64,000 nt of DNA from NCBI GenBank assembly GCA_002162755.1, contig MAAS01000020.1, positions 51,977-115,976 on the forward strand, read 5' to 3'. Both the position numbers and the translations under genes were made by a program. The notes beneath the pieces are model-generated. The model did no database searches. It was given only the letters and a program-made list of their open reading frames with translations, and was not told the DNA's origin. The DNA is from Gammaproteobacteria bacterium 50_400_T64 (GTDB lineage Bacteria; Pseudomonadota; Gammaproteobacteria; Pseudomonadales; Porticoccaceae). Positions 18,392 to 27,676 of the stretch are shown here, piece by piece (position 1 is the stretch's first letter; each line of letters begins with the position of its first letter).

Positions 18392-19024
18392 ATGGGCGTT
18401 GTTTCGAAGCGAACATCGATGACATTTTTTTCTGATCCGGCAAGTCATTATTGCCACAGAATAAGAATTGTCCTCGCAGAAAAAGGTGTGACAGTCGATA
18501 TTGAAGAAGTTGACCCTAATGCTATCCCTGAGGAGTTGGTTGAACTCAACCCTTATGGCTCAGTGCCTACTTTGGTCGATAGGGATTTATCACTGTACGA
18601 ATCCAAAGTGATGATGGAATATCTTGATGAGCGTTTCCCCCATCCGCCGTTGCTGCCAGTTTATCCAGTAGCTCGGGCCTTAAGTCGTCAGTACATGCAC
18701 CGTATTGAAAAAGACTGGTGTGAAAAAGTAGATGTGATTGTTGCCAATAAAGATGCGAAAAAGGTAGATAAAGCGCGTAAAGAGCTGCGTGACAGCTTTC
18801 TTGGTATTGCGCCTATTTTTACCGATAAGCCCTATTTCATGTATGAAGAATTTACCCTGGTTGACTGCTGTCTAGCGCCTCTTTTGTGGCGACTTGAAAG
18901 TCTGGGTATTGATATACCCAACACTCGCCAGGCTAAACCCTTGCATGACTACATGCGGCGCTTGTTCGAGCGCCCAGCTTTTCTGTCCAGCTTGACCGAG
19001 CCAGAGCGGGATATGAACATCTGA
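18392..19024 (+). CDS. sspA: Stringent starvation protein A (SspA)
   Basis: 210 residues from ATG at 18392, with GAGGTG 6 nt upstream; a GTG at 18383 lies inside that site. GST-like fold: thioredoxin-type N-terminal domain (FFSDPASHYCHRIRIVLAEKG) with the conserved NPYGSVPTLVDRD, and an alpha-helical C-terminal domain. SspA binds RNA polymerase and modulates stress and virulence transcription; it is not an active transferase. It lies 48 bp after the bc1 genes and before sspB, the usual order. Confidence 0.95.
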   Translation: MGVVSKRTSMTFFSDPASHYCHRIRIVLAEKGVTVDIEEVDPNAIPEELVELNPYGSVPTLVDRDLSLYESKVMMEYLDERFPHPPLLPVYPVARALSRQYMHRIEKDWCEKVDVIVANKDAKKVDKARKELRDSFLGIAPIFTDKPYFMYEEFTLVDCCLAPLLWRLESLGIDIPNTRQAKPLHDYMRRLFERPAFLSSLTEPERDMNI

Positions 19025-19069
19025 TTAAACTGGCAGCTGTATTTAGTGCCAGATTCGTAGGTAACGCCA

Positions 19070-19483
19070 ATGGCGATGACTTCCAACAAGCCCTATTTAG
19101 TTAGGGCTTTTTATAACTGGATAATAGATAACGACTGCACCCCTCACGTTGCTGTGAACGCGATGGCTGTGGGCGTGGAGGTGCCCCAAGTATATGTTAA
19201 CGACGGGCAGATTGTGCTCAATGTTGCGCCTCGTGCAGTGAGTGCCTTCAATCTTGATAATGACTCTATTTGTTTTACCGCGCGTTTTGGTGGTGTGCCG
19301 ACCGATATCCATGTGCCTATGCATGCCATTATCGGTATTTATGCGCGAGAAAATGGCGAGGGAATGGCTTTTGAATCATCTGATCCAGAACCTGTTGAGC
19401 TGCAAAGTGTTGACGGCAGCCCTTTAGATGAGCCGCCGTCAGGGCCAAAACCTTCTGGACCAAAACTCAGAATTGTCAAATAA
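19070..19483 (+). CDS. sspB: ClpXP protease specificity-enhancing factor SspB
   Basis: 137 residues. The N-terminal SspB domain (SNKPYLVRAFYNWIIDND, then HVAVNA and GVEVPQVYV) binds ssrA-tagged proteins. A flexible Pro/Gly-rich linker leads to the C-terminal LRIVK tail, which in the family docks on ClpX. It follows sspA by 45 bp. Length and architecture are normal, although the E. coli protein has a longer linker. Confidence 0.95.
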   Translation: MAMTSNKPYLVRAFYNWIIDNDCTPHVAVNAMAVGVEVPQVYVNDGQIVLNVAPRAVSAFNLDNDSICFTARFGGVPTDIHVPMHAIIGIYARENGEGMAFESSDPEPVELQSVDGSPLDEPPSGPKPSGPKLRIVK

Positions 19484-19531
19484 TCCGAGCTAATATTGTT
19501 AGCCGGTAAACCCGATAGAGAGGAATCGATA

Positions 19532-20710
19532 ATGAATGATCCAGTCGTAATTTGCGGATATGCGCGTACGCCAATGGGCGGAATGATGGGAGCATTGGCT
19601 GATGTGCCATCACCACAGTTGGGCGCTACTGCTATAGCCGCAGCTATGGCGCGTGCTGGCGTAGACAATAACGATGTTGACGAAGCCTTGATTGGCTGTG
19701 TGTTACCAGCAGGCGTTGGTCAGTCTCCTGCTCGTCAGGCAGCGTTGGGTGCGGGCTTGCCCGTGGGTACGGGAACTACTACTGTCAATAAGATGTGTGG
19801 CTCCGGTATGAAAACGGTAATGATGGCTTGTGACACGTTGCTCGCAGGCCAGTCAGACGTGGTTGTTGCTGGTGGTATGGAGAATATGAGTAGTGCGCCT
19901 TATATTCTTAAAAAAGCCCGTGGCGGTTACCGACTCGGTAATGGTGAGTTGCTTGATCATATGTATATCGATGGTCTGCAAGATGCTTATACGGGTGGCT
20001 TGATGGGTGTTTTTGCTGAGAGTTGTGCCGGCAAATATACCTTCACTCGTGAAGATCAGGATGCTTACGCGATCGAGTCTCTGCGTCGCGCCAATGCTGC
20101 TATCGACGCGGGTCACTTCAAGCGAGAGATCGCACCGGTCACTGTTAAGACACGTAAAGGCGAGACTGTCATTGATACCGATGAGCAGCCCGGTAATGCT
20201 CGTCCCGATAAAATCCCCAATCTGAAGCCTGCGTTTAAGAAAGATGGTTCAGTGACGGCAGCTAACGCCAGCTCGATTTCGGATGGCGCTGCGGCCCTCG
20301 TGCTGATGCGCCAGAGTGAAGCAGAAAAGCGTGGTATTAAGCCTGTAGCGGTGATTCGTGGTTATACCCAGTTTGCTCAGGAGCCAGAGTGGTTCACCAC
20401 GGCGCCTGTTGGGGCGATGAAAATACTATTTGAACGCACGGGCTGGTCAGCGGCCGACGTGGATCTGTATGAAGTCAACGAAGCCTTTGCCGTTGTCGCC
20501 ATGGCGGCAATGAAAGAGCTGAATATTCCCCACGACAAAGTCAATGTTCACGGTGGTGCCTGTGCGTTGGGTCATCCTCTGGGTGCTAGTGGCGCGCGTA
20601 TTATCGTCACCTTGCTTTCAGCCCTGGAGACCTACGGCAAAACGAAAGGTGTTGCTAGCCTCTGTATTGGTGGTGGTGAAGCAACGGCGGTCGCTGTTGA
20701 GCTTTTCTAA
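19532..20710 (+). CDS. Acetyl-CoA C-acetyltransferase (thiolase)
   Basis: 392 residues from ATG at 19532, preceded by GAGGA; the frame extends to 19496 but the first 12 codons lack family similarity. Catalytic residues are Cys89 (NKMCGSGMK), His348 (GHPLGASG) and Cys378 (CIGGGEATA). The length and NVHGGACALGHP motif fit biosynthetic or degradative acetoacetyl-CoA thiolases (PhaA/AtoB type); the physiological direction cannot be told. No phaB or phaC lies nearby. Ends at a bidirectional terminator. Confidence 0.92.
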   Translation: MNDPVVICGYARTPMGGMMGALADVPSPQLGATAIAAAMARAGVDNNDVDEALIGCVLPAGVGQSPARQAALGAGLPVGTGTTTVNKMCGSGMKTVMMACDTLLAGQSDVVVAGGMENMSSAPYILKKARGGYRLGNGELLDHMYIDGLQDAYTGGLMGVFAESCAGKYTFTREDQDAYAIESLRRANAAIDAGHFKREIAPVTVKTRKGETVIDTDEQPGNARPDKIPNLKPAFKKDGSVTAANASSISDGAAALVLMRQSEAEKRGIKPVAVIRGYTQFAQEPEWFTTAPVGAMKILFERTGWSAADVDLYEVNEAFAVVAMAAMKELNIPHDKVNVHGGACALGHPLGASGARIIVTLLSALETYGKTKGVASLCIGGGEATAVAVELF

Positions 20711-20729
20711 GCTCTGAAGTTATAGCTCC

Positions 20730-20763
20730 AAAAAAGCCCCGCTGGAGACAGTGGGGCTTTTTT
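20730..20763. terminator. Bidirectional terminator between thiolase and ubiX
   Basis: A run of six A, GCCCCGCTG, loop GAGA, CAGTGGGGC (one G-T mismatch pair) and six T. Serves the convergent thiolase and ubiX genes. Confidence 0.9.
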
Positions 20764-20793
20764 GTGGATACATATTGGGTCTGCCTGATGGTG

Positions 20794-21384
20794 CTATTCA
20801 GTCGTCGACTCTTTGTTGAGTCCTTCCCAGCGTTGTACCAGATCGGGGGCGTCAATACCCAGTGAATCTAGCGTGCGGCCGACTGTTTGATTGACGATGT
20901 CCTCAATGTTGACTGGATGTTGATAAAAGGACGGTACCGGCGGCGCAATAATTCCGCCCATTTCAGTGACGATGGTCATGTTGCGTAAATGTACGAGGTG
21001 CAGGGGCGTTTCCCGCGGTAATAGCACCAGTGTTCTGCGTTCTTTCAGTGTTACCCCGGCTGCTCGGGATATCAGGTTGTTGTCTAAGCCGTGGGCGATG
21101 GAGCCCAGGGTGTTCATCGAGCAGGGAGCGACGACCATCGAATGAACAGGAAATGAACCGCTGGAGATGCTGGCACCAAAATCTTTATGGCTATGGCATA
21201 CGTCCGCCAGTACTGAAATGGCTTTTTTGTCGAAGCCCGTTTCATGCTTGGCAGTGATAATTCCTGCAGGCGATAAAATCAGGTGAGTTTCCACCTCGGG
21301 CAGCTCTGCCAGTACCTGTAGCAGGCGAATGCCGTAGATACACCCGGTGGCACCGGTGATGGCAATAATGACTCGCTTGAGCAT
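20794..21384 (-). CDS. ubiX: Flavin prenyltransferase UbiX
   Basis: 196 residues. Rossmann-like flavoprotein with ITGATGCIYGIRLLQVL at the N-terminus and the conserved SGSFPVHSMVVAPCSMNTLG and LLPRETPLHLVHLRNM stretches. It prenylates FMN to make the cofactor of the UbiD decarboxylase used in ubiquinone synthesis. UbiD and the rest of the pathway are not next door, which is common. Canonical GATGA is GATGC here, a tolerated variation. Confidence 0.94.
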   Translation of the reverse strand: MLKRVIIAITGATGCIYGIRLLQVLAELPEVETHLILSPAGIITAKHETGFDKKAISVLADVCHSHKDFGASISSGSFPVHSMVVAPCSMNTLGSIAHGLDNNLISRAAGVTLKERRTLVLLPRETPLHLVHLRNMTIVTEMGGIIAPPVPSFYQHPVNIEDIVNQTVGRTLDSLGIDAPDLVQRWEGLNKESTTE

Positions 21385-21488
21385 GACTTCTCCTTTGCTC
21401 CTGTTTCAAATAGATTGTAGTCGCCCGGGCAAGGTTTTGGCATTGTCTTTAATAACGGGGCTGACGAAGGGCAAAAAGTGCAGACAAT

Positions 21489-21524
21489 AAAAAAGGGCAA
21501 AACCTTTCAGTTTCACCCTTTTTT
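21489..21524 (-). terminator. Terminator of the cold-shock gene
   Basis: AAAAAAGGG and CCCTTTTTT enclose an 18-nt loop that can itself pair AAAC with GTTT. On the minus strand it ends in a T-run about 60 nt after the csp stop codon. Confidence 0.75.
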
Positions 21525-21584
21525 ACTTTGCGGCTCTAGTTAGAGACCCAAAGCAAATAGCGTTCTTCTACTGAGCCAGTAGAA

Positions 21585-21791
21585 TTAGATCGCTACGATG
21601 TTCTCAGCTTGAGGACCTTTCTGGCCTTGAGTTACAGTGAACTCAACTTTTTGGCCTTCGATCAAAGTTTTGAAGCCAGAACCAGAGATTGCGCTGAAGT
21701 GAGCAAAAACGTCTGGGCCAGACTCTTGCTCGATAAAACCAAAACCTTTTGCTTCGTTGAACCACTTAACAGTACCGGTAGTAGTAGACAT
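21585..21791 (-). CDS. cspA: CspA family cold-shock protein
   Basis: 68 residues from ATG at 21791; AGGA lies 7 nt upstream, whereas the ATG two codons earlier nearly touches it. RNP1 (KGFGFIEQ) and RNP2 (DVFAHFSAI) nucleic-acid-binding motifs are intact, with the N-terminal GTVKWFNEA. It binds single-stranded RNA/DNA and acts as an RNA chaperone. Whether cold induces it is not shown, but the promoter predicts a leader of about 150 nt, as in cold-shock csp mRNAs. Confidence 0.94.
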   Translation of the reverse strand: MSTTTGTVKWFNEAKGFGFIEQESGPDVFAHFSAISGSGFKTLIEGQKVEFTVTQGQKGPQAENIVAI

Positions 21792-21947
21792 AGTCATTTC
21801 CTAATCATTCGAGAGTAATTTAAAGCCTTTTAATAAGGCGGTTTTGCTGGAAGTGTTGCTATTACTTATGAAAAACAGGACGAGTGTACTACTGAGGAAC
21901 ATCGAAATGGTGTGCATAAATATAGGACGTACTTTCAAGCTGTGGGA

Positions 21948-21975
21948 ATTATATACCGCTTTATTGTCGAGTCAA
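21948..21975 (-). promoter_or_regulatory. Sigma70 promoter of the cold-shock gene, with long leader
   Basis: On the minus strand TTGACT, a 16-bp spacer and a perfect TATAAT. Initiation about 7 nt downstream gives an untranslated leader of roughly 150 nt containing a small GCCTT-TTAAT-AAGGC hairpin (21825-21839). Confidence 0.75.
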
Positions 21976-22021
21976 TGGTTAAGCCCCGATAAAAATAGCT
22001 TATTTGTATGTAATGCTCGCA

Positions 22022-22546
22022 TCACTTGGTGGCGGGTTGTTTTCGATTGAATAGCGGCCTTGCTACGCGTGCTAGCAACAACCCACTGAGATCAATAATA
22101 ATGGATAGAATAAAGCCGCAGCCAAGCCCGCTAATAATGGCTGACCGGTTGAGCGCGATACTGTAAGTGTAGGGGCCCCAAACCTCATTTTTTATATCAT
22201 CTAGCGGTTCTAGTATTACGTGAGTGTAAGCGTTATAAGTGCCGCTGCTAAAAGTCGACCAGGCCTGTGTCAGCGACTGGTTTCGACTATAAATAACCGC
22301 GATGCTAGCGCCGCCGTCCTGTATTACTGGGTCAGGATTGTTTTGGTAGTGGGCAATGAGCTTGTCCAGGCTGCCGCCAAAATAGCGCTGGGCATCCTGC
22401 TGGAACTCTTTAAGGCTCTGGCTTGATTCTAGGAGGTGGGCCTCAAGGCTTTTTCCATATTGGTCGATAAAGCCAGGTACCTGTACGCCAATGAGCACGC
22501 CGCCGGTGAAAAGTAGTAATCGGAGGTAGTCGAGAATCTTTCGCAT
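22022..22546 (-). CDS. DUF2937 family membrane protein of unknown function
   Basis: 174 residues. A hydrophobic N-terminal segment (about 8-24, LLLFTGGVLIGVQVPGF), a largely helical extracytoplasmic middle (about 30-130), and a C-terminal hydrophobic segment (about 136-160) ending in a basic tail (ARPLFNRKQPATK). This fits DUF2937 proteins, which have no assigned function. It lies alone between the cold-shock gene and tRNA-Ile2/rpoD. I recognise the family by overall pattern only. Confidence 0.7.
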   Translation of the reverse strand: MRKILDYLRLLLFTGGVLIGVQVPGFIDQYGKSLEAHLLESSQSLKEFQQDAQRYFGGSLDKLIAHYQNNPDPVIQDGGASIAVIYSRNQSLTQAWSTFSSGTYNAYTHVILEPLDDIKNEVWGPYTYSIALNRSAIISGLGCGFILSIIIDLSGLLLARVARPLFNRKQPATK

Positions 22547-22734
22547 ATTTTTGTATGAGCACCTGTATCAATTGTTATGCCGGGCGTGCAGGGCATTTAC
22601 TTTGTTCTATAAGGTGTCGGAAATAATAACGATATGAGGCGGAATTTGAAACTTGCTGATTCTTGTTGAGATGTTTTGCGAGAGTGGAGGTGGTCTAGGG
22701 ATTACAGATAAAAAAGAAGCGACAGTAAAAGGAG

Positions 22735-22811
22735 TGGTGGGCCCTCCCAGACTTGAACTGGGGACCTGCCGATTATGAGTCGGATGCTCTAACCAACTGA
22801 GCTAAGGGCCC
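22735..22811 (-). tRNA. ileX: tRNA-Ile2 (anticodon CAU, lysidine type)
   Basis: A 77-nt cloverleaf including encoded CCA, with acceptor stem GGGCCCT/AGGGCCC, D-arm AGCTCAGTTGGTTAGAGC, anticodon loop CTCATAA and T-arm GTTCAAGTC. Anticodon CAU could be Met or Ile2. C4-G69 and C5-G68 in the acceptor stem (TilS determinants known from E. coli) and the location next to rpoD, as for E. coli ileX, favour Ile2, in which TilS converts C34 to lysidine to read AUA. Confidence 0.88.
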
Positions 22812-22896
22812 TTCTTTTACAATAGCTTTTGCGGTGTGGTTGACTAAACTTTATCCGCCCTCCCGATATATTAATCGAGAGTTTTCGAGAGGGCGC

Positions 22897-22925
22897 ATTA
22901 TAAGAGGCTTTTCTACTATCTGCCA
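22897..22925 (-). promoter_or_regulatory. Promoter of the tRNA-Ile2 gene
   Basis: On the minus strand TGGCAG, 17 bp, perfect TATAAT, then a GCGCCC discriminator typical of stable-RNA promoters. The -35 is poor. It lies in the rpoD-tRNA gap, so the tRNA can be transcribed independently of rpoD. Confidence 0.6.
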
Positions 22926-22950
22926 GATAAGATCTGACGCAGAAGGTGGT

Positions 22951-24783
22951 CTACTCGTCGAGAAAGCTGCGCATGTGATCGGAGCGGGTAGGGTGGCGTA
23001 GTTTGCGCAGTGCTTTAGCTTCGATTTGGCGAATACGTTCGCGAGTCACGTCGAACTGCTTGCCGACTTCTTCGAGTGTGTGATCGGTATTCATGTCGAT
23101 ACCGAAGCGCATGCGTAGTACCTTCGCTTCGCGGGCGGTAAGACCGTTGAGCACTTCACGTGTTGCCTCAGTCAAGCTCTCCGCCGTGGCTGAATGGATC
23201 GGCGAGTCGACGTTGACGTCTTCAATAAAGTCGCCGAGATGGGAGTCTTCATCGTCGCCAATCGGTGTCTCAAGAGAGATGGGTTCTTTGGCGATTTTTA
23301 ATACCTTGCGAATTTTGTCTTCGGGCAATTCCATGCGCTCGCCAAGTTCTTCTGGCGTTGGCTCGCGCCCCATTTCTTGCAGCATTTGTCGTGATACGCG
23401 ATTGAGTTTGTTAATGGTTTCAATCATGTGTACTGGGATGCGGATTGTGCGTGCCTGGTCGGCAATTGAGCGAGTAATGGCCTGGCGAATCCACCAGGTA
23501 GCGTAGGTCGAAAACTTATAGCCGCGACGGTATTCAAATTTGTCGACCGCTTTCATCAGGCCAATATTGCCTTCCTGAATAAGGTCGAGAAACTGCAGGC
23601 CGCGGTTGGTGTATTTTTTGGCGATAGAAATAACCAGTCGCAGGTTGGCTTCGACCATTTCTTTCTTGGCGCGGCGGGCTTTAGCTTCACCGATAGACAT
23701 GCGGCGGTTGATGTCTTTAATCTGGGTGATGCTCAGGCCTGAGGCTTGCTCAAGAATGCCCAATTTGTTTTGTACGCGAGTGATGTCATCTAGCAGGTTT
23801 TTGATGGCCGGGGCATAGGGCTGCTTGCGCCGCGAAAGATTGGCAGCCCACTTGTCATTTGTTTCGTTGCCGGGGAAGCTCTCAACAAACTCTCTGCGTG
23901 GCATCTTGGCCTCGCGAATACACAAGGTCATGATACTGCGCTCGTGCCTTCTTACTTCATGCAGGGCGATACGAACCCGTGAAACCAGAGGGTCGTACTG
24001 TTTGGGTATTAGCTTTAAGTACTTGAACAGATCGCCCAGCTCCGCGATATTTGTTGTGGCGCTGTCGGTGTTGCGACCGTGGCGAGCGATTGCGCGTTTT
24101 GTTTTGTCATTCTGCTTGTGGATGTCGCCAAAGCGGGTGGCGGCCTCTTCAGGGCAGAGTCCACCTTCGTGCTGCTCTTCCTCTTCTTCCTCTTCTTTTT
24201 CGCCGGCAGCGATGGCTGCAGCATCTTTTTTACTCTGCTCGAGTGCGGAGGGCACATGGTCTACAGGGTTGAGGTAGCCAGCAATAATTTCAACCAGGCG
24301 GCGTTCGCCTTTCTGTACTAACTCGTACTGGGCAACGATATCGTCGACCGTCTCAGGCCACTCAGACATAGCGTACATTACGTCACGAATGCCTTCTTCG
24401 ATACGTTTTGCAATTTCGATTTCGCCTTCGCGGGTCAGCAGTTCAACGGTACCCATTTCACGCATGTACATACGTACAGGGTCGGTGGTGCGATGCTTTT
24501 CAGTTTCGACGGCAGCCAGGGCAGCGGCAGCTTCGGCAGCAGCGATTTCGTCAGCGCTATTGTTGCCTTCGTCGTTGATCAACAGGGTGTCGGCATCGGG
24601 CGCAGTTTCGAAAACATTGATGCCCATGTCGTTGATCATCTGAATGATGTCTTCAACTTGATCAGGGTCAGAAATGTCTTCCGGCAGGTGATCGTTAACC
24701 TCGGCGTAGGTTAAGTAGCCCTGCTCGCGGCCCTTGGCAATCAGTTCTTTAATGCGTGACTGTTGTTGGCTGACGTCGCTCAT
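22951..24783 (-). CDS. rpoD: Primary sigma factor RpoD (sigma70)
   Basis: 610 residues. Region 1.1 at the N-terminus, an acidic non-conserved insert with a Glu-rich run at about residue 197, region 2 ([26 protein letters not shown], -10 recognition), region 3 and the region 4 helix-turn-helix ([20 protein letters not shown]). It directs RNA polymerase to housekeeping promoters; promoters in this window match its consensus. Last gene of rpsU-yqeY-dnaG-rpoD, 94 bp after dnaG. Confidence 0.98.
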   Translation of the reverse strand: MSDVSQQQSRIKELIAKGREQGYLTYAEVNDHLPEDISDPDQVEDIIQMINDMGINVFETAPDADTLLINDEGNNSADEIAAAEAAAALAAVETEKHRTTDPVRMYMREMGTVELLTREGEIEIAKRIEEGIRDVMYAMSEWPETVDDIVAQYELVQKGERRLVEIIAGYLNPVDHVPSALEQSKKDAAAIAAGEKEEEEEEEQHEGGLCPEEAATRFGDIHKQNDKTKRAIARHGRNTDSATTNIAELGDLFKYLKLIPKQYDPLVSRVRIALHEVRRHERSIMTLCIREAKMPRREFVESFPGNETNDKWAANLSRRKQPYAPAIKNLLDDITRVQNKLGILEQASGLSITQIKDINRRMSIGEAKARRAKKEMVEANLRLVISIAKKYTNRGLQFLDLIQEGNIGLMKAVDKFEYRRGYKFSTYATWWIRQAITRSIADQARTIRIPVHMIETINKLNRVSRQMLQEMGREPTPEELGERMELPEDKIRKVLKIAKEPISLETPIGDDEDSHLGDFIEDVNVDSPIHSATAESLTEATREVLNGLTAREAKVLRMRFGIDMNTDHTLEEVGKQFDVTRERIRQIEAKALRKLRHPTRSDHMRSFLDE

Positions 24784-24877
24784 AGAGTATCCGTGGTTGG
24801 TGAATGGCTGAAAACAAACGCGAAATTATAGCTTATAAGTGGGGTTCTGTCTTGTAATTACAAGGCCCGTATATCAG

Positions 24878-26926
24878 CTATTTGGTTGTTTCATCTTTGC
24901 GCTCAAGTAGTTGTTTTATTTTGTTAATTAATTCGGGGCTGCGCTCTTCGTTGGGTAGTTCGAGCCAGATTGAAAACACTGTATTTCGGTCGTGATCGTT
25001 GAGCTGGCTTTTGGTGCTTAAATATTCGATGCGCTGCCCTATGGTTTGCTCGCCTATGGCCGAACGAAGCAGTGAATCGGCAATGTCCTGAGCCTGTTTT
25101 ACATAGCTGTCAGCTGTCTGGCTGGGAATGTTTGCGAGGTCGGTAGCCGCGATACCAGCGAGCACTTCACCTTGCTCCTGGCCGTGGACGCCACGCCAAT
25201 AACCGAGAATGTGGTTAAGAGTATAGTCGGGATTTTTTTCCAGCAAAGAGAATAAACCTTGAAGTATGTCGATATCGTCGAATTCAAGCTTTAACAGGGC
25301 TTCGGTGTGCTCGAGATGTTGCGCCAGCGATGGGTGGTTGATAAGTAATGCAATCAAGCAGTGTAGAGGTTTTAGTTGTAAATCTTTTTCTACCGGGGTT
25401 GTGTGACCTTTGGCTACTTTGGGCGCACGTTGGGCGTCGCCATCTTGCGGAGCATAATCCTCCGTTGGGGGGTAGTTGTCGTCAGCCGGGTAGTGCTCGG
25501 TATTCTCGTAGCTGTCGCCGTAGCTTTCGTAGGCATCGCTGGGGGGTGATGCTTCATTCCATTGCGGGGCGTCTTCTTCGACGGGCGGGGCGAGCAGTCC
25601 TATTAATGTATCAGTGGCAAGGCCCGTTTTTTTGGCCAGTTGATCAAGCAGTAATTGCTGGAAAATACCCGCTGGCAGTTGGTTGATCATGGGGGCTGCG
25701 AGGGTGGCGAAGCGTGCGCAGTCGTCGGCCAAGCTTAGATCGAGACCCTCTTCGCAGAGGGTAAATAGAAAGGCCGAAAGCGGCGTGGCATTACTGATGA
25801 GATTGCGAAAGCGTTCGTTGCCGATTTTTCGTACTAGCGTATCGGGGTCTTCGCCTTCATCAAGGAAAAGGAATTTGGCGCTGCGTCCGTCTGTTATTAA
25901 CGGTAGGCTGGTTTCCAGCGCGCGCTTGCCTGCCTTGCGTCCGGCGTTGTCACCGTCAAAACAAAAAACTACTTCGCTGGTGTAGCGGAAGAGCTTTTCA
26001 AGGTGAGCATCGGACACGGCAGTGCCTAGTGTGGCGACTGCATTTTCTATTTCGTGTTGGGCCAGGGCGACGACATCCATGTAGCCTTCGACGACTAATA
26101 AATTGCCATTGCTCTGGCGGCTGCGATTGGCTTCGTACAGGCCGTACAACTCGCGGCCTTTGTGGAAGACCGCGGTTTCTGGCGAATTGAGATACTTGGG
26201 CTTGTCGTCACCGAGCACCCGCCCGCCAAAGGCGATAGTGCGACCTCGCGTATCGCGGATGGGGAAAATAATGCGTTCGCGAAAACGGTCATAGCGCTTG
26301 TTCTCTTCAACACGATTGACGAGCAGGCCAGAATCGGTGAGCAGCGCGATGGTCTCATCTTCAATGGCATCGTTGCTCTGCTCGTTAGTACTCTGCTGCA
26401 GACGTCTTTCGCTGATGGCTAGCAGTAAATTATCCCAGCCAGGTGGGGCGTAGCCGATCTCGAAAGTGGCCGCTATTTCGCCGCTGAGCCCCCGTTGTTT
26501 GAGGTAGTCGACAGCCTGGTGTGCGGTGTTATGTTGGCGCAGCTGGTGCTGATAGAAGCGCTTTGCCTGGTCGAGAATGTCGTACAGCGCTTTACGCCGC
26601 TTGTCCTGCGGATTGTTTTGTTGAGCCTCGCGGGGTACCTCCATACTGACGAGTGCGCCGAGGGTTTCCACTGCTTGTGGAAAGTCGACATGGTCGTAGT
26701 CCATGACAAAGCCAAAGGCGTTGCCCCCGGCGCCGCAGCCGAAGCAGTAATAGAACTGTTTTTCGGGGTTAACCGAAAATGAGGGTGTTTTCTCGTCGTG
26801 AAAGGGGCAGCGAGCGGAGTGGTTTTTGCCGGTTTTGCGCAGCTCGAGGCGGGCGCCAATAACATCGACGATATCAACTCGGTCGAGTAAATCGTCGATA
26901 AAGCGCTGTGGAATTAATCCGGCCAT
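24878..26926 (-). CDS. dnaG: DNA primase DnaG
   Basis: 682 residues, slightly longer than the usual 600-660. N-terminal zinc finger with Cys40, His43, Cys61 and Cys64; TOPRIM core with VVEGYMDVVALAQ and CFDGDNAGRKAGKRAL; C-terminal DnaB-interaction domain. It makes RNA primers on single-stranded DNA at the replication fork. The extra length comes from an acidic, Tyr- and Pro-rich linker at roughly residues 455-510, before the helicase-binding domain; probably a flexible tether. Confidence 0.97.
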   Translation of the reverse strand: MAGLIPQRFIDDLLDRVDIVDVIGARLELRKTGKNHSARCPFHDEKTPSFSVNPEKQFYYCFGCGAGGNAFGFVMDYDHVDFPQAVETLGALVSMEVPREAQQNNPQDKRRKALYDILDQAKRFYQHQLRQHNTAHQAVDYLKQRGLSGEIAATFEIGYAPPGWDNLLLAISERRLQQSTNEQSNDAIEDETIALLTDSGLLVNRVEENKRYDRFRERIIFPIRDTRGRTIAFGGRVLGDDKPKYLNSPETAVFHKGRELYGLYEANRSRQSNGNLLVVEGYMDVVALAQHEIENAVATLGTAVSDAHLEKLFRYTSEVVFCFDGDNAGRKAGKRALETSLPLITDGRSAKFLFLDEGEDPDTLVRKIGNERFRNLISNATPLSAFLFTLCEEGLDLSLADDCARFATLAAPMINQLPAGIFQQLLLDQLAKKTGLATDTLIGLLAPPVEEDAPQWNEASPPSDAYESYGDSYENTEHYPADDNYPPTEDYAPQDGDAQRAPKVAKGHTTPVEKDLQLKPLHCLIALLINHPSLAQHLEHTEALLKLEFDDIDILQGLFSLLEKNPDYTLNHILGYWRGVHGQEQGEVLAGIAATDLANIPSQTADSYVKQAQDIADSLLRSAIGEQTIGQRIEYLSTKSQLNDHDRNTVFSIWLELPNEERSPELINKIKQLLERKDETTK

Positions 26927-26989
26927 CAGGTTTTGTTTGGCAGGTGAAGCGAGCGGTTAATTGTTGTCGCTACACCAGCTGCGCAGGTA

Positions 26990-27442
26990 CTACGACAGTC
27001 GAGATTTGATTTGCTTGCTAACGGCACCCATGTCGGCGCGGCCCTGTACCTGAGGTTTGAGAATACCCATTACCTTGCCCATGTCGGACATTGCCTGGGC
27101 GCCACTGGCGGTAATGGCCTGCTCGATAAGTTGTTGCAGCTCCTCATCTGTGAGTGCGGCGGGCAAAAACTCTGCGATAACGTCGAGTTCAGTTTGCTCC
27201 TGCTCAGCGAGATCATCGCGCCCGGCATCATTGAACTGGCTCAATGAGTCGCGGCGTTGCTTGCTCATTTTGTCGAGAATAGCCAATACGCGGGTGTCGT
27301 CCAGTTCAATACGCTCGTCGACTTCAATGCGTTTAATCTCGGCCTGTATCAGGCGAATAGTGCCGAGGCGAGGTTTGTTTTTAGCGCGCATCGCGGCTTT
27401 CATTTCTGTCTTGATGCGGACTTTCAGTGTTTCCTCGCTCAT
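26990..27442 (-). CDS. yqeY: GatB/YqeY domain protein
   Basis: 150 residues with the YqeY pattern: KTEMKAAMRAKNKPRLGTIRLIQAEIKR at the N-terminus and MSDMGKVMGILKPQVQGRADMGAVS at the C-terminus. The fold resembles the tRNA-binding C-terminal part of GatB and is thought to bind tRNA, but the function is unproven. It stands between rpsU and dnaG in the macromolecular-synthesis block, a position it also has in Pseudomonas. Confidence 0.93.
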   Translation of the reverse strand: MSEETLKVRIKTEMKAAMRAKNKPRLGTIRLIQAEIKRIEVDERIELDDTRVLAILDKMSKQRRDSLSQFNDAGRDDLAEQEQTELDVIAEFLPAALTDEELQQLIEQAITASGAQAMSDMGKVMGILKPQVQGRADMGAVSKQIKSRLS

Positions 27443-27569
27443 GGCAATATCCTGTTTTGTTATATGGTTTGAGGGCTTGCTTGTACGGCAAAAGCCGGGA
27501 TGAAAAGCTTAGCCATAATGCACTGCGATGCCAAGTTAGAATGAGGCCGTTGACATTTCTGGCAGCAAC

Positions 27570-27595
27570 AAAAAAAGCGTCGACAGGCGACGCTT
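27570..27595 (-). terminator. Intra-operon terminator after rpsU
   Basis: On the minus strand AAGCGTCG, loop CCTGT, CGACGCTT and five further T. It lies between rpsU and yqeY-dnaG-rpoD, like the partial terminator after rpsU in E. coli that lowers primase expression. Confidence 0.85.
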
Positions 27596-27676
27596 CTTCT
27601 TAAACTAGCAGTAAGTACTTCCTGTCGGCGACAGTTACCCTGTCATGACCACAATAGTGGCCCTGGCCGAAGGTGT

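Noticed and set aside
24150..24210. Glu-rich low-complexity run in rpoD as a frameshift or repeat expansion
   Set aside because: Primary sigma factors normally carry an acidic insert between regions 1.2 and 2; the frame is intact.
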